From positions 3,610,001-3,674,000 of the forward strand of contig NZ_LN831790.1 of the NCBI RefSeq assembly GCF_001013905.1: a stretch of 64,000 nucleotides of DNA, given 5' to 3'. This document shows, in pieces, positions 63,868 through 64,000 of the stretch. Under the pieces are notes generated by a model. It was not told the origin of the DNA and made no database searches. It worked only from the letters and a program-made list of their open reading frames with translations. Origin of the DNA: Streptomyces leeuwenhoekii (GTDB lineage: Bacteria; Actinomycetota; Actinomycetes; Streptomycetales; Streptomycetaceae). Each line of letters begins with the position of its first letter. Position 1 is the first letter of the stretch. Both the position numbers and the translations under genes were made by a program.

Positions 63868-64000
63868 TCAGTCCCATTCCAGGCCGCCGCGCCGCCATAC
63901 GTACGCGTACGCGACGAAGACGGTGAGCACGAAGAGCAGCATCTCCACGAGCCCGAAAATCCCCAGGGCGTCGAAGCTGACGGCCCAGGGGTAGAGGAAG
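63868..64000 (-). CDS. nuoA: NADH-quinone oxidoreductase subunit A (N-terminus outside window)
   Basis: Only the last ~43 codons are visible, reading [19 protein letters not shown], then [18 protein letters not shown] and GLEWD before TGA (63868-63870). This is the standard C-terminal third helix and tail of NuoA. The gene begins beyond the right edge and so does the operon promoter, which cannot be inspected. Confidence 0.95.
   Translation of the reverse strand, partial: FLYPWAVSFDALGIFGLVEMLLFVLTVFVAYAYVWRRGGLEWD

Overview
The window is high-GC actinobacterial DNA, almost certainly from a Streptomyces. Codon third positions are nearly all G or C. Starts are often GTG, and genes overlap at ATGA or GTGA. 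The two best promoters match the HrdB-type pattern (TTGACA/TAGACT-like). An actinobacterial c-di-AMP (ydaO) riboswitch is present. Gene content and order look like the central part of a Streptomyces chromosome, and nothing points to a plasmid or prophage.

Two respiratory complex I (nuo) clusters frame the window, both on the minus strand. The right one (48150-64000) is the classical 14-gene operon, nuoA (cut by the window end) through nuoN, with all NADH-module and quinone-module subunits. The left one (1-10448) is a second set with the order A-B-C-H-I-J-K-L-M-N. It has no nuoD, nuoE, nuoF or nuoG, and several of its subunits carry long, repeat-rich, probably disordered C-terminal tails.

Next to the second nuo set, on the plus strand, lie two paralogous sensor histidine kinases, one LuxR-type response regulator, and korA-korB (a CoA-dependent 2-oxoacid:ferredoxin oxidoreductase). 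The inferred system is KorAB reducing ferredoxin, which feeds a complex I-like enzyme without an NADH module, with the two-kinase system as local regulator. Both nuo sets would deliver electrons to menaquinone. A long-chain polyprenyl diphosphate synthase (27895-28905), a likely menaquinone side-chain enzyme, lies between them.

The middle (17870-31196) holds mostly small transcription units: a divergent HxlR regulator/QorB-like quinone reductase pair, a RarD-type EamA permease, a VOC-fold protein, a TPR protein, two divergent flavin enzymes, a LolA-like/ABC transporter operon, the polyprenyl synthase, a secreted lytic-transglycosylase-like protein under a c-di-AMP riboswitch, and a HAD phosphatase.

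From 31511 to 42440 lies a cell-surface glycan locus: a GNAT/FemAB-like acyltransferase, a GT2 glycosyltransferase, a NodB polysaccharide deacetylase, a large polytopic membrane protein, a small membrane protein, a GH26-like hydrolase, a Wzx/MurJ-like flippase with an extra C-terminal membrane domain, and a DegT-type aminotransferase. It is followed by fumarylacetoacetase, an M56/M48-type peptidase, RecQ and a Uma2-family protein before the complete nuo operon. Strong inverted repeats that look like terminators separate most convergent units, and the intergenic regions are rich in tandem and inverted repeats.
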